A stretch of 64,000 nt of DNA, taken from the NCBI RefSeq assembly GCF_037450285.1, contig NZ_JAQISN010000004.1, forward strand, positions 124,001 through 188,000, written 5' to 3'. Origin of the DNA: Erwinia sp. SLM-02 (GTDB lineage Bacteria; Pseudomonadota; Gammaproteobacteria; Enterobacterales; Enterobacteriaceae). Positions within the stretch are counted from its first letter, which is position 1. Every line of letters starts with the position of its first letter. Below, piece by piece: positions 17,638 to 26,769 of this stretch. The notes below the pieces were generated by a model that did not search any database, was not told where the DNA came from, and was given only the letters and a program-made list of their open reading frames with translations. The position numbers and the translations under genes were made by a program.

Positions 17638-17815
17638 CTCTTAAACACAGAAGCGCGGCGAGTATACCATCGGTGATACCCTTATAAAAAGAAGGGCTTC
17701 ATTAAATAAGGTAACGGATGTCCCACAGGGGCAGCATCGTGTCCGTTTCTGACCTTCTTTCCCCCGCTTATCCTTGCCATCATAGGGTTAACCCTCTCAG
17801 GCAAGGAGTCCGAAA

Positions 17816-18358
17816 ATGACCGATACCGTTTTACTGGTAATTGATGCGCAACAGTCGTTCTATCATCGTGGCTATCAGCAAACCCCGGAAACGCCCGCGT
17901 TTGAACAGGCGCTGAGCCGGCTTATCGCCGGCTGCCAGCAGAAAGATATTCCGGTGGTGGATGTGCTGCATGTGGAAACCGAAGGCCCGTTTTCACCGGC
18001 GTCCGGCCTGGTGGTGCGCCTGCCGTTTCTGACCCATCAGGCGGCGCACAGCGTGAAAAAAACGGTACATAATGCGCTGACGGAATCCGGTCTGCTACAG
18101 TGGCTGGAGCAGCGGCAGGTGAAGCATGTAATCGTGAGCGGTATCCGTACCGAGCAGTGCTGTGAAACCACCGCGCGCGTGGCGTCGGACCTCGGCTACC
18201 GCGTGACGTTTGTGACGGAAGCGACGCTGACGTCCCCCCTTACCCACAACGGCATTACGCTCAGCGTGGCGGATTTGCGCCACCGTACCGAAAGCGTGCT
18301 GATCGATCGCTTCGCCGCGATCCGCACGGTGGAGGAGTGCCTGCAGGAGCTTGCATAA
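17816..18358 (+). CDS. Isochorismatase-family cysteine hydrolase
   Basis: 180 residues in the isochorismatase-like fold. The catalytic triad is visible as Asp10 (LLVIDAQQSF), Lys81 or Lys82 (HSVKKTVHN) and Cys115 in GIRTEQCCETTARVASDLGY, where the family has TExC. Such enzymes hydrolyse amides (nicotinamidase, ureidoacrylate hydrolase and others); the substrate is unknown. It is followed after one base by a GlxA-type regulator gene, so the two form an operon and the regulator probably responds to the same pathway. Confidence 0.87.
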   Translation: MTDTVLLVIDAQQSFYHRGYQQTPETPAFEQALSRLIAGCQQKDIPVVDVLHVETEGPFSPASGLVVRLPFLTHQAAHSVKKTVHNALTESGLLQWLEQRQVKHVIVSGIRTEQCCETTARVASDLGYRVTFVTEATLTSPLTHNGITLSVADLRHRTESVLIDRFAAIRTVEECLQELA

Positions 18359-18359
18359 C

Positions 18360-19283
18360 ATGACGATTCCGGTGTGGTTTTTGACCCTGCCCGGGGTGAT
18401 GACCCTCGACCTGACCGGCCCGGCAGAGACGCTGAAGCTGGCCGACGGGGCGTTCAGCCTGCACTATATCGGCCCCGATGAAACCGTGCTGAGCTCAACG
18501 GATATGGCCATCAGCCGTATCCAGCCGCTGCCGGAAGCGTTACCCCCCGGCAGCCTGTTAGTGGTGCCGGGCGTGCAGGACTCCTCGGTGTGGTTTGACA
18601 CCCCGCAGGCGGTTGCCGCGCGTAACTGGCTGATGCGCATTCAGCCCGCGATCCATGCCCGCCATATCAGCCTGATCTGCGTCTGCTCCGGCTCACTGCT
18701 GGCCGCCCGCGCCGGGCTGATGCACGGCGTGGAGTGCACCACCCATCATGAAGTGATCGCACGGCTGAAAGCCGCCGAACCTGCCGCTATCGTGCGGGAA
18801 AATCGCATCTTTATCGAAGATCGCGGCATCTGGACCAGCGCGGGGATTACCGCCGGCATCGATCTGTCGCTGCATCTCATTAACCGGCTGTGCGGCTCGC
18901 AGATGGCGCTGAACGTGGCGCGGGAAATGGTGGTCTATTTCCGCCGCTCGGGGGATGACCCGCAGCTATCGCCGTGGCTGCGCTACCGCAACCATATGCA
19001 TCCGGCCATTCACCGTACCCAGGATCTGCTGATCCAGCAGCCGGAGCAGGAGTGGTCGCTGGATGATATCGCCGATCGGGTCCACGTCAGCGCGCGCCAT
19101 CTGACGCGGCTGTTCCGCCAGCATCTGGGGATCAGCGTGCGTGAGTATCACGAGCAGCTGCGGCTGGCGATTGTTCAGCAGCGTCGCCAGCAGGGGGAAG
19201 GTAATGAGCAGGCGGCGCTGGCGGCAGGGTTCTCCTCCTCCCGCCAGCTGCGCCGCGCACAGCAGCGCTGGCAGGCAGACTAG
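18360..19283 (+). CDS. GlxA-type transcriptional regulator (DJ-1/PfpI + AraC HTH)
   Basis: 307 residues from ATG 18360, with AGGAG about 10 bases upstream; the in-frame TTG at 18351 is less likely. The first 180 residues form a DJ-1/PfpI domain with the nucleophile-elbow Cys109 (CVCSGSLLAA), used here for ligand sensing. The last 100 residues form an AraC double helix-turn-helix (WSLDDIADRVHVSARHLTRLFRQHLGISVREY). The stop overlaps that of wecH on the other strand. Probably controls its own operon with the upstream hydrolase. Confidence 0.88.
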   Translation: MTIPVWFLTLPGVMTLDLTGPAETLKLADGAFSLHYIGPDETVLSSTDMAISRIQPLPEALPPGSLLVVPGVQDSSVWFDTPQAVAARNWLMRIQPAIHARHISLICVCSGSLLAARAGLMHGVECTTHHEVIARLKAAEPAAIVRENRIFIEDRGIWTSAGITAGIDLSLHLINRLCGSQMALNVAREMVVYFRRSGDDPQLSPWLRYRNHMHPAIHRTQDLLIQQPEQEWSLDDIADRVHVSARHLTRLFRQHLGISVREYHEQLRLAIVQQRRQQGEGNEQAALAAGFSSSRQLRRAQQRWQAD

Positions 19284-20272
19284 CTGACCAGGTGATGTTT
19301 ATCGATGCGCTGCAGGCCGATGGCCAGCAGCAGGCTGCCGCCGAGGGTAATGGCAAACACCAGCGGGATGTCGATCAGCGGACGGTCGGTATTATCCAGC
19401 CCGTGGGTGCGCATATAGTGGATAAACAGCGCGTGGAAGCCATAGATCGGCAGCGAATAACGCGAAATGGTGGCTAAAACCGGTAAAGGGCGGTTGTTCA
19501 GCGTGTTTTTAAACAGCACCAGCAGGCTGACGGCGGCAATAAACACCGCCGGACCGCAGTAGAGATACCAGGTATCGGCAAAGGCCCCGTTAATCGCGAA
19601 CTGGCGTTTGGTGCCGAAGGCGATCACCAGCACGCAGACGATAAAGGTTATCGCCGCCAGCCAGCTAACGCCCCGCCTGTCGGTCTTCATCATGCCGATG
19701 GCCCGGCCGGTCAGCGCGTACAGCAGATAGTAGATGGAATCCCCGTTGATATAGAGGTTCACCGGCAGCCAGTGAAAACGGGCAATCGAGCCGTCAACGG
19801 TATTCGGGTTCGCCAGTACCGCCAGCACCAGGATCACAATCGCCATATAACCCGCGCTGACCGGCTTAACCTGAATCAGCGGTGAAAACATATAGATGGC
19901 GATAATCGCGAAGAAAAACCACAGGTGATAAAAGATCGGCTTTTGCAGCAGGTTTTTCACCGAGGTGACTTCATTAATTGGCGTCAGCAGGGTGATGTAG
20001 GCCAGCGCCACCGCGCTGTAAAACAGCAGGCACAGCACCACCCGCAGGAAGTGGCGCTTCTGCGCGCTGCGCTCGCCGAAAAACAGGTAGCCGGAGATCA
20101 TAAAGAAGATCGGCACGCACACCCGGGACGCCGAATTCAGCAGGTTTGACAGGTCCCAGCTGTGCTCGCCGACCGACATGCCGGTGGTCACGTACCAGGT
20201 GGTGGTGTGGATCATAATTACCATCAAACACGCCACGGCGCGTAAATTATCTATCCAGCCAATTTTCTGCAT
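19280..20272 (-). CDS. wecH: O-acetyltransferase WecH-like, acyltransferase family 3
   Basis: 330 residues from ATG 20272 (MQKIGWIDNLRAVACLMVIMIHTT), matching E. coli WecH (YiaH) in length and sequence; a longer frame opens at 20320 but the extra 16 residues have no counterpart. About 10 transmembrane helices, with the family's conserved His in the first helix (MIHTTTW) and FFMISGYLFF. WecH adds O-acetyl groups to enterobacterial common antigen in the inner membrane. E. coli also has it next to glyQS. Confidence 0.92.
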   Translation of the reverse strand: MQKIGWIDNLRAVACLMVIMIHTTTWYVTTGMSVGEHSWDLSNLLNSASRVCVPIFFMISGYLFFGERSAQKRHFLRVVLCLLFYSAVALAYITLLTPINEVTSVKNLLQKPIFYHLWFFFAIIAIYMFSPLIQVKPVSAGYMAIVILVLAVLANPNTVDGSIARFHWLPVNLYINGDSIYYLLYALTGRAIGMMKTDRRGVSWLAAITFIVCVLVIAFGTKRQFAINGAFADTWYLYCGPAVFIAAVSLLVLFKNTLNNRPLPVLATISRYSLPIYGFHALFIHYMRTHGLDNTDRPLIDIPLVFAITLGGSLLLAIGLQRIDKHHLVS

Positions 20273-20446
20273 TATTTCAATCCTGTTTGCCGGGAAAAAA
20301 TCCGTATCGGTGCCCGACAAGTCTGGCCAGGAGAGTGCACTTCAACAACCCGGCGAGCAAAAACTCGGAACAGGACGAACAAAATGTGTGGCATCGCCGA
20401 CAAAAGCAGCGTATTCGATTAAATCACCGCCGTTATCATTACCATT

Positions 20447-20476
20447 TTGGTAATCAACCCGGTCAAAGGGTATACT
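20447..20476 (+). promoter_or_regulatory. Likely glyQ promoter
   Basis: TTGGTA (20447-20452) and TATACT (20471-20476) with 18 bp between, about 45 bp upstream of the glyQ start. The -35 overlaps a small palindrome, ATTACCATTTTGGTAAT (20438-20454). Predicted by eye. Confidence 0.45.
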
Positions 20477-20519
20477 GACGCCCACTTTTTTAACCACTCG
20501 TATCGCGTGCGAAATCAAC

Positions 20520-21446
20520 ATGCAAAAGTTTGATACCAAGACTTTCCAGGGCCTGATCCTGACCTTACAGGATTACTGGGCGCGCCAGGGCTGCACCATT
20601 ATCCAACCGCTGGATATGGAAGTGGGCGCTGGTACTTCTCACCCGATGACCTGCCTGCGGGCGCTGGGGCCAGAGCCAACGGCGGTGGCCTACGTGCAGC
20701 CGTCACGCCGCCCTACCGACGGCCGCTACGGTGAAAACCCGAACCGCTTACAGCACTATTACCAGTTCCAGGTGATCATCAAGCCATCGCCGGACAACAT
20801 TCAGGAGCTGTACCTCGGCTCGCTGAAAGAGCTGGGCATGGACCCGACCATCCACGATATCCGCTTCGTGGAAGACAACTGGGAAAACCCAACGCTGGGT
20901 GCCTGGGGTCTGGGCTGGGAAGTGTGGCTGAACGGCATGGAAGTGACGCAGTTCACCTACTTCCAGCAGGTTGGCGGCCTGGAGTGCAAGCCGGTTACCG
21001 GTGAAATCACCTACGGTCTGGAGCGCCTGGCGATGTACATCCAGGGCGTGGACAGCGTTTACGATCTGGTGTGGAGCGACGGTCCGCTGGGTAAAACCAC
21101 CTACGGCGACGTGTTCCATCAGAACGAAGTGGAGCAGTCCACCTATAACTTCGAATACGCCGACGTCGATTTCCTGTTCGCCTGCTTCGAGCAGTACGAG
21201 AAAGAGGCGCAGAGCCTGCTGGCGCTGGAAAAACCGCTGCCGCTGCCTGCCTACGAGCGTATTCTGAAAGCCGCACACAGCTTTAACCTGCTGGATGCCC
21301 GCAAAGCCATCTCCGTCACCGAGCGTCAGCGTTATATTCTGCGTATCCGCACCCTGACGAAAGCCGTGGCCGAAGCCTATTACGCCTCCCGCGAGGCGCT
21401 GGGCTTCCCGATGTGCAAAAAGTCTGAACAACTGGAAAACGATTAA
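20520..21446 (+). CDS. glyQ: Glycyl-tRNA synthetase alpha subunit
   Basis: 308 residues (303 in E. coli), starting MQKFDTKTFQGLILTLQDYWARQGC as expected. It is the catalytic class II synthetase subunit of the bacterial alpha2-beta2 glycyl-tRNA synthetase; motif 2 and 3 regions (VAYVQPSRRPTDGRYGENPNRLQHYYQFQV, GLERLAMYIQGVDSVYDLVW) are intact. It activates glycine with ATP and charges tRNA-Gly in the cytoplasm. glyS follows 9 bp downstream in the same operon. Confidence 0.98.
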   Translation: MQKFDTKTFQGLILTLQDYWARQGCTIIQPLDMEVGAGTSHPMTCLRALGPEPTAVAYVQPSRRPTDGRYGENPNRLQHYYQFQVIIKPSPDNIQELYLGSLKELGMDPTIHDIRFVEDNWENPTLGAWGLGWEVWLNGMEVTQFTYFQQVGGLECKPVTGEITYGLERLAMYIQGVDSVYDLVWSDGPLGKTTYGDVFHQNEVEQSTYNFEYADVDFLFACFEQYEKEAQSLLALEKPLPLPAYERILKAAHSFNLLDARKAISVTERQRYILRIRTLTKAVAEAYYASREALGFPMCKKSEQLEND

Positions 21447-21455
21447 GAGGCAGCC

Positions 21456-23525
21456 ATGACTGATAAAACCTTCCTGGTGGAGATCGGCACCGAAGAGCTG
21501 CCTCCGAAAGCCCTGCGCAGCCTGGCCGAGTCCTTCGCGGCAAACTTTACCGCTGAACTGGATGCGGCGGGCCTGGCCCACGGCGACGTGAAGTGGTTCG
21601 CCGCGCCGCGCCGCCTGGCGCTGAAAGTCGCCAACCTGAGCGCCGCACAGCCGGATCGCGAAGTGGAAAAACGCGGCCCGGCAATTGCCGCCGCGTTTGA
21701 CGCCAGCGGCGTGGCCACCAAGGCCGCCGAAGGCTGGGCACGCGGCTGCGGCATCACCGTCGATCAGGCTGAACGCCTGAGCACCGACAAAGGTGAATGG
21801 CTGGTGTACCGTGCGAAAGTGACCGGAGAGCGCGCTCAGGCACTGCTGCCGGCGATGATCGCCACTTCCCTGGCGAAGCTGCCGATCCCGAAACTGATGC
21901 GCTGGGGCGCGTCTGACGTGCAGTTCGTGCGTCCGGTGCATACCGTGACCATCCTGCTCGGCGACGAGCTGATTCCGGCCACCATTCTGGGTATCGATTC
22001 GGCGCGCACCATCCGCGGCCACCGCTTTATGGGCGAGCCGGAGTTCACCATCGACAACGCCGACCAGTATCCCGCGATCCTGCTGGAGCGCGGTAAAGTG
22101 CAGGCGGATTTTGAAGCCCGTAAAGCCACGATCAAAGCCGATGCCGAAGAAGCTGCCCGTAAAATCGGCGGCGTTGCCGATCTGAGCGAAAGCCTGCTGG
22201 AAGAAGTCACCTCCCTGGTGGAGTGGCCGGTGGTGCTGACGGCGAAGTTTGAAGAGAAGTTCCTCGCGGTTCCGGCTGAAGCGCTGGTGTACACCATGAA
22301 GGGCGATCAGAAGTATTTCCCGGTGTACGACACCGCGGGCAAGCTGCTGCCAAACTTCATCTTCGTGACCAACATTATCTCGAAAGATCAGCAGCAGATT
22401 ATCTCCGGTAACGAGAAGGTGGTGCGTCCACGCCTCGCCGACGCCGAGTTCTTCTTCAACAGCGACCGTAAACGTCGTCTGGAAGATAACCTGCCGCGTC
22501 TGGAAACCGTGCTGTTCCAGAAAGAGCTGGGCACCCTGCGCGACAAAACTGACCGCATTCAGGCGCTGGCGGGCTGGATTGCCGCACAGATTGGCGCGGA
22601 TGTGAATCATGCCACTCGTGCTGGTTTATTGTCCAAGTGCGATCTGATGACCAACATGGTGTTCGAATTTACCGACACCCAGGGCGTGATGGGCATGCAC
22701 TATGCGCGTCACGACGGCGAAGCCGAAGACGTTGCGGTCGCGCTGAACGAGCAGTATCAGCCGCGCTTTGCCGGTGACGAGCTGCCGTCGAACCCGATTG
22801 CCTGCGCGCTGGCGATTGCCGATAAGATGGACACCCTGGCCGGCATTTTCGGCATCGGTCAGCATCCGAAAGGCGATAAAGACCCGTTTGCTCTGCGTCG
22901 TGCCGCCCTGGGCGTGCTGCGTATCATCGTTGAGAAAAACCTGCCGCTGGATCTGCAAACCCTGACGGAAGAGGCGGTGCGCCTGTACGGCAGCAAGCTG
23001 TCTAACGCTAAGGTTGTGGATGAGGTGATCGACTTTATGCTGGGTCGTTTCCGTACCTGGTATCAGGAAGAAGGCCACAGCGTGGATACCATCCAGGCCG
23101 TGCTGGCGCGTCGCCCGACCCGCCCGGCGGACTTCGATGCCCGCATGAAGGCGGTCTCCCACTTCCGTACCCTGGAAGCGGCTGCCACGCTGGCCGCCGC
23201 CAACAAGCGCGTCTCTAACATTCTTGCCAAGTCCAGCGAACCGCTGAACGACAGCGTGCAGGCCGTGCTGCTGAAAGAGAATGAAGAGATCAAACTGGCG
23301 ACCTACGTGTCTGCCCTGAGTAGCAAGCTGCAGCCTTACTTTGCAGAAGGCCGCTACCAGGAAGCGCTGATCGAGCTGGCTGAGCTGCGCGAAACGGTGG
23401 ATAACTTCTTCGACAAGGTGATGGTGAATGCCGATGACCAGGCGGTGCGTATTAACCGCCTGACGCTGCTGGCTAAGCTGCGCGAGCTGTTCCTGCAGGT
23501 CGCGGATATCTCCCTGCTGCAGTAA
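21456..23525 (+). CDS. glyS: Glycyl-tRNA synthetase beta subunit
   Basis: 689 residues, exactly the E. coli length. N-terminal TFLVEIGTEELPPKALRSLAESF and a C-terminal DALR-type anticodon-binding region (FFDKVMVNADDQAVRINRLTLLAKLRELF) are characteristic. It binds tRNA and completes the alpha2-beta2 enzyme with GlyQ. ATG 21456 has GAGG 7 bases upstream. A strong terminator follows. Confidence 0.98.
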   Translation: MTDKTFLVEIGTEELPPKALRSLAESFAANFTAELDAAGLAHGDVKWFAAPRRLALKVANLSAAQPDREVEKRGPAIAAAFDASGVATKAAEGWARGCGITVDQAERLSTDKGEWLVYRAKVTGERAQALLPAMIATSLAKLPIPKLMRWGASDVQFVRPVHTVTILLGDELIPATILGIDSARTIRGHRFMGEPEFTIDNADQYPAILLERGKVQADFEARKATIKADAEEAARKIGGVADLSESLLEEVTSLVEWPVVLTAKFEEKFLAVPAEALVYTMKGDQKYFPVYDTAGKLLPNFIFVTNIISKDQQQIISGNEKVVRPRLADAEFFFNSDRKRRLEDNLPRLETVLFQKELGTLRDKTDRIQALAGWIAAQIGADVNHATRAGLLSKCDLMTNMVFEFTDTQGVMGMHYARHDGEAEDVAVALNEQYQPRFAGDELPSNPIACALAIADKMDTLAGIFGIGQHPKGDKDPFALRRAALGVLRIIVEKNLPLDLQTLTEEAVRLYGSKLSNAKVVDEVIDFMLGRFRTWYQEEGHSVDTIQAVLARRPTRPADFDARMKAVSHFRTLEAAATLAAANKRVSNILAKSSEPLNDSVQAVLLKENEEIKLATYVSALSSKLQPYFAEGRYQEALIELAELRETVDNFFDKVMVNADDQAVRINRLTLLAKLRELFLQVADISLLQ

Positions 23526-23538
23526 CCTGCGGCCATCA

Positions 23539-23567
23539 GGGGCGGGCCATGTGCCCGCCCTTTTTTT
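23539..23567 (+). terminator. Rho-independent terminator of glyQS
   Basis: GGGCGGGC and GCCCGCCC form a GC-rich stem followed directly by seven T, 15 bp after the glyS stop. Confidence 0.9.
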
Positions 23568-23660
23568 ATCCCGCGGACACCCCGACTTACAATTCCGCCT
23601 TGCCCCTCGCGCACCATTTCCTTACCCTGTGCGGCTTTTGCCATTCAGGTTAAGACATTT

Positions 23661-24707
23661 ATGCAATCCTTTGGATACGCTGCAAAGGCAGCCAACACCG
23701 CTCTCGAACCCGTCGAATTCAAACGCCGCGACCTGCAGGCCGGTGATGTCCATATCGACATCCACTACTGCGGCGTATGCCACTCTGACCTGCACATGGC
23801 GCGTAACGAATGGGGCGTCAGCCAGTTCCCGCTGGTGCCGGGCCACGAGATCGTTGGGCGCGTTGTCGCCACCGGCAGCGACGTCACCGCGTTTAAAGCG
23901 GGCGACCTGGTCGGCGTGGGCGTGATGGTCGACTCCTGCGGCCACTGTGCTCAGTGCCACGGCGGCGAAGAGCAGTATTGTGAAGAAGGTTTTACCGCAA
24001 CCTATAACAGCGAAGAGAAAACCATCGGCGGCATGACCTTCGGCGGCTATTCCGACAGCATCGTGGTCGACAGCAAATTTGTGGTCTCCGTGCCGGATAA
24101 TCTGGCGCTGAGCGCGGTAGCACCGCTGCTGTGTGCGGGCGTGACCACATGGTCACCGCTGAAGCACTGGAACGTACAGCCGGGCCAGCGCGTGGGGATT
24201 ATCGGGCTGGGCGGTCTGGGTCATATGGCGGTGAAGCTGGCGAGCGCGCTGGGTGCCGAAGTGGTGCTGTTTACCACGTCCCCGGCGAAAGGTGCCGACG
24301 CCCTGCGTCTGGGCGCCAGCCAGGTCGTGGTATCGAAAGATGCGGCGCAGATGGAAAGCGTTAAGAACAGTCTGGATATGATCCTCGACTGCGTTGCCGC
24401 GCCGCACGATCTGGACCCGTATCTCAACGCGCTGAAGACCAACGGTCATCTGGTGCTGGTGGGGATCCCTGACTCCCCGCATACGTCGCCGAACGTTACG
24501 CCAATTGTGTTTAAACGCCTGAGTATTTCCGGCACCTCGATCGGCAGCATCAAAGAAACCCAGCAGATGCTCGATTTCTGCGGCCAGCACAATATCGTGT
24601 CGGATGTTGAGGTGATTAGCCTGGATCAGGTGGAAGAGGCGTTTGAACGGATGCTGAAGGGTGACGTGAAGTATCGTTTTGTCATTGATATGAAAGCGGG
24701 ACGCTAA
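23661..24707 (+). CDS. Zinc-dependent NAD(P) alcohol dehydrogenase, YahK/cinnamyl alcohol dehydrogenase type
   Basis: 348 residues of the medium-chain dehydrogenase family. Catalytic zinc ligands Cys37 and His62-Glu63 (CGVCHSD, GHEIVG), structural zinc cysteines at 93, 96, 99 and 107, and the Rossmann motif GLGGLG are all present. It resembles E. coli YahK (349 residues), an NADPH-dependent aldehyde reductase with broad specificity, but is not close enough to name. Transcribed alone, between two terminators. It probably reduces toxic or aromatic aldehydes. Confidence 0.88.
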   Translation: MQSFGYAAKAANTALEPVEFKRRDLQAGDVHIDIHYCGVCHSDLHMARNEWGVSQFPLVPGHEIVGRVVATGSDVTAFKAGDLVGVGVMVDSCGHCAQCHGGEEQYCEEGFTATYNSEEKTIGGMTFGGYSDSIVVDSKFVVSVPDNLALSAVAPLLCAGVTTWSPLKHWNVQPGQRVGIIGLGGLGHMAVKLASALGAEVVLFTTSPAKGADALRLGASQVVVSKDAAQMESVKNSLDMILDCVAAPHDLDPYLNALKTNGHLVLVGIPDSPHTSPNVTPIVFKRLSISGTSIGSIKETQQMLDFCGQHNIVSDVEVISLDQVEEAFERMLKGDVKYRFVIDMKAGR

Positions 24708-24719
24708 GAGCTGCAACAT

Positions 24720-24748
24720 AAAACCCGCCTCGTGGCGGGTTTATTTTT
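24720..24748 (+). terminator. Rho-independent terminator of the alcohol dehydrogenase gene
   Basis: AAACCCGCC and GGCGGGTTT form a 9-bp stem with a TCGT loop, followed by an A and a run of T. It also abuts the 3' end of the convergent antitoxin gene. Confidence 0.88.
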
Positions 24749-24756
24749 TCGTTCTT

Positions 24757-25053
24757 TTATCTTTCCAGTAACTGTCGTCCCAGATACGGATTCGAATGAA
24801 TTAACTGCATCAGTTTCTGCGCGCTGCCTGAAGGCCGGGTTCGCTGTGCTTCCCAGCTTTTCACCGACGCAACGCTTACTCCCATTGCCAGGGCAAACTC
24901 ATCAATCTGCATGCCGCTAATTTCCCTGATCCGTTTCGGTTCGGGCAGGGCTGCTTCACCCTCGATTATTGCGCCAGCCTGCAACACATCACGCGTCAAC
25001 ACGATCTGCTCCAGGTTGGAGAGTAATTCAAACATTGGGTCTTTTGTTTCCAT
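24757..25053 (-). CDS. NadS/HigA-like antitoxin, orphan
   Basis: 98 residues from ATG 25053 (METKDPMFELLSNLEQ); a longer frame to 25077 exists but is weaker. The C-terminal half is an HTH_3/XRE domain (KRIREISGMQIDEFALAMGVSVASVKSWEAQRTRPSGSAQKLMQLI), with the SWE motif seen in NadS and MqsA-like antitoxins. Such genes usually follow a RelE/HigB-type toxin gene on the same strand. Upstream (25078-25490) I find no toxin frame, so this is an orphan regulator or a decayed toxin-antitoxin pair. Confidence 0.8.
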   Translation of the reverse strand: METKDPMFELLSNLEQIVLTRDVLQAGAIIEGEAALPEPKRIREISGMQIDEFALAMGVSVASVKSWEAQRTRPSGSAQKLMQLIHSNPYLGRQLLER

Positions 25054-25490
25054 AAGCACACACCTCATTAAAATCACTTAATGTGAACGACCAGAGGAGT
25101 TGAGCCTCAAGCACAGGCTCAGAATACTGGCGAACATCAACCACTGGAAAACTGCGAGGCAGCACAGGGAAACGCCAGGATCCTAAGTATTAGACGAATA
25201 CTGGTGATACAGGTCATATTTTTTAATTATTTTTTTGTTTTGCTTTGCAAAAAATGAAAGACACCCTCACCGTCTCCTTTAATGTCATTGGCTTAGGTCT
25301 TATAAGCCTCGCTAATCTGTTTAAGGGGTTATCAGCCGATAAACCGGCTTGTTTGCCGGACGGGCGTCACGAACGTTCCCCTATGGTCACATTGTCGATC
25401 GCGCTATCCTTCGAAAACGAGTTCGACTATCCTTCATTCAGGAATTATCTTCTTCACAACCCGCAAGATATTTAACAGGAGTTTTTGCTC
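25054..25490. other. Intergenic region upstream of yiaF and the antitoxin
   Basis: About 440 bp between two divergent genes. It holds their promoters and no supported gene. An open frame at 25245-25475 has no ribosome binding site or family resemblance. Confidence 0.45.
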
Positions 25491-26207
25491 ATGACCACAG
25501 GACCTGCGCGCATCTGGATGCGTTTGCTGGTGCCGTTTATGGCGCTGTTTCTGGTGCTGCAGCTGACCGGCTGCGGTGATAAAGAAGCCGACCAACGTAA
25601 GGCGTTTATCGATTTTCTGCAAAATACGGTGATGCGCAGCGGTGAACATCTGCCTTCGCTGAGCGAAGATCAGAAGCAGAAGTTCGGCAATTACGTCAGC
25701 GATTACGCCATCATTTACGGTTTTTCTCAGCAGGTAAACAAGGCTGTCGATACCGGCTTAAAACCGGTAGTGGATGAACTTTCCGCGATCCGCACACCGC
25801 AGGACTATCTGACTCGCCGCGATTCGCTGCGCCAGGCCAGCGGTTCTCTGGGCGTGCTGAATCAGCAGATTCAGGCCGCGAAAACCCAGGCCGACAGCAG
25901 CAAAGCGACGCTGAAGCAGCCCGAAGACCTTAAAACCGTCTACGATAACGTCTTTAATAAAGTGGTGACTCAGCCTGCGGATGCATTAATGCCTCTGCTG
26001 CCAACGCTACAAACGCTGAGCCAGGATGTGATCCAGGTTGGTGATTTCCTGCAGCAGCAGGGTACGCGCGTCACCTTTAATGGCCCGGCGGTGCAGTTCC
26101 CCACTCAGGATCAGGCATCCGCTTACAATACGCTGATGAGCAACCTGAGCATGAACGCCCAGTCACTGACTCAGGCACAAAACGTTCTGCAGAACAGCAT
26201 TCAGTAA
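25491..26207 (+). CDS. yiaF: DUF3053 lipoprotein YiaF
   Basis: 238 residues from ATG 25491, with AGGAG 8 bases upstream. A lipoprotein signal peptide ends in the lipobox LTGC near residue 28, so it is anchored to a membrane facing the periplasm. The remainder matches E. coli YiaF (236 residues), a DUF3053 protein of unknown mechanism, mostly helical with Gln-rich segments. E. coli also carries it in the glyQS neighbourhood. Confidence 0.9.
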   Translation: MTTGPARIWMRLLVPFMALFLVLQLTGCGDKEADQRKAFIDFLQNTVMRSGEHLPSLSEDQKQKFGNYVSDYAIIYGFSQQVNKAVDTGLKPVVDELSAIRTPQDYLTRRDSLRQASGSLGVLNQQIQAAKTQADSSKATLKQPEDLKTVYDNVFNKVVTQPADALMPLLPTLQTLSQDVIQVGDFLQQQGTRVTFNGPAVQFPTQDQASAYNTLMSNLSMNAQSLTQAQNVLQNSIQ

Positions 26208-26235
26208 TATTGCAGTGGGGCTTACCTCCCACCGT

Positions 26236-26270
26236 GATAATAAGGCCACCCGTCGGTGGCCTTATTTATT
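26236..26270 (+). terminator. Rho-independent terminator of yiaF
   Basis: AAGGCCACC and GGTGGCCTT form a 9-bp stem with a CGTC loop and an AT-rich tail (ATTTATT), starting about 30 bp after the yiaF stop. Confidence 0.82.
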
Positions 26271-26442
26271 CCCTGCGTGAACCTGAATATCCGCTCGCCT
26301 GGGTGGCATATTCTTCCCCGCCCGTGACAGAATAAAAGTGGAATAAACGGGCAGCCTGATATGTAGCTTAGTTACAGAGCGTGGGCAGAACAGATCGCGT
26401 TCGAATGGCGGCACATAAGCCGGCATGTTAAGAAAAGTTTCT

Positions 26443-26458
26443 TGTGATCTACATCACA
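26443..26458. promoter_or_regulatory. CRP-cAMP binding site 1 upstream of mtlA
   Basis: TGTGATCTACATCACA is a perfect TGTGA-N6-TCACA palindrome, 311 bp before the mtlA start. Confidence 0.85.
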
Positions 26459-26486
26459 TATTACGAACAAAAAACCCATCTAATTA

Positions 26487-26502
26487 CGTGATTTATATCA
26501 CA
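26487..26502. promoter_or_regulatory. CRP-cAMP binding site 2 upstream of mtlA
   Basis: CGTGATTTATATCACA, one mismatch from the CRP consensus halves. Confidence 0.8.
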
Positions 26503-26559
26503 TAATAGCGGCGTGTCTGTTCGTATTTCGACCTTTGTGGTTTTTTTACACAACTTTAT

Positions 26560-26575
26560 TGTGACGAAGATCACA
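26560..26575. promoter_or_regulatory. CRP-cAMP binding site 3 upstream of mtlA
   Basis: TGTGACGAAGATCACA, perfect TGTGA-N6-TCACA. Confidence 0.85.
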
Positions 26576-26603
26576 ATAAAACCCTCCTCCCCCCCTGTTG
26601 CAT

Positions 26604-26619
26604 AGTGATCCAGATCACA
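26604..26619. promoter_or_regulatory. CRP-cAMP binding site 4 upstream of mtlA
   Basis: AGTGATCCAGATCACA, one mismatch. It is the site nearest to mtlA, and resembles the proximal CRP site of E. coli mtlA; with activation at about -41 the transcript would begin near 26653. Confidence 0.8.
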
Positions 26620-26769
26620 CATAATTCGTCAGCTACGCAGCGTCATATTCGCGTGATAGAGTCCGCTTGCATACAGTGATACTGACGGCTTTTTCGCCGT
26701 AACCGTCTTCAAACAACATCAGCGCGCTCTCTTACATGGTCAGCGCGTACCAATAAGAGGTGTGCTTTT

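Noticed and set aside
20748..22610. Long open frame antisense to glyQS
   Set aside because: It lies opposite two highly conserved synthetase genes, has no ribosome binding site or recognisable domain, and reflects codon bias on the other strand.
25245..25475. Open frame upstream of yiaF
   Set aside because: Starts within AT-rich leader DNA without a ribosome binding site, and ends just before the yiaF ribosome binding site.
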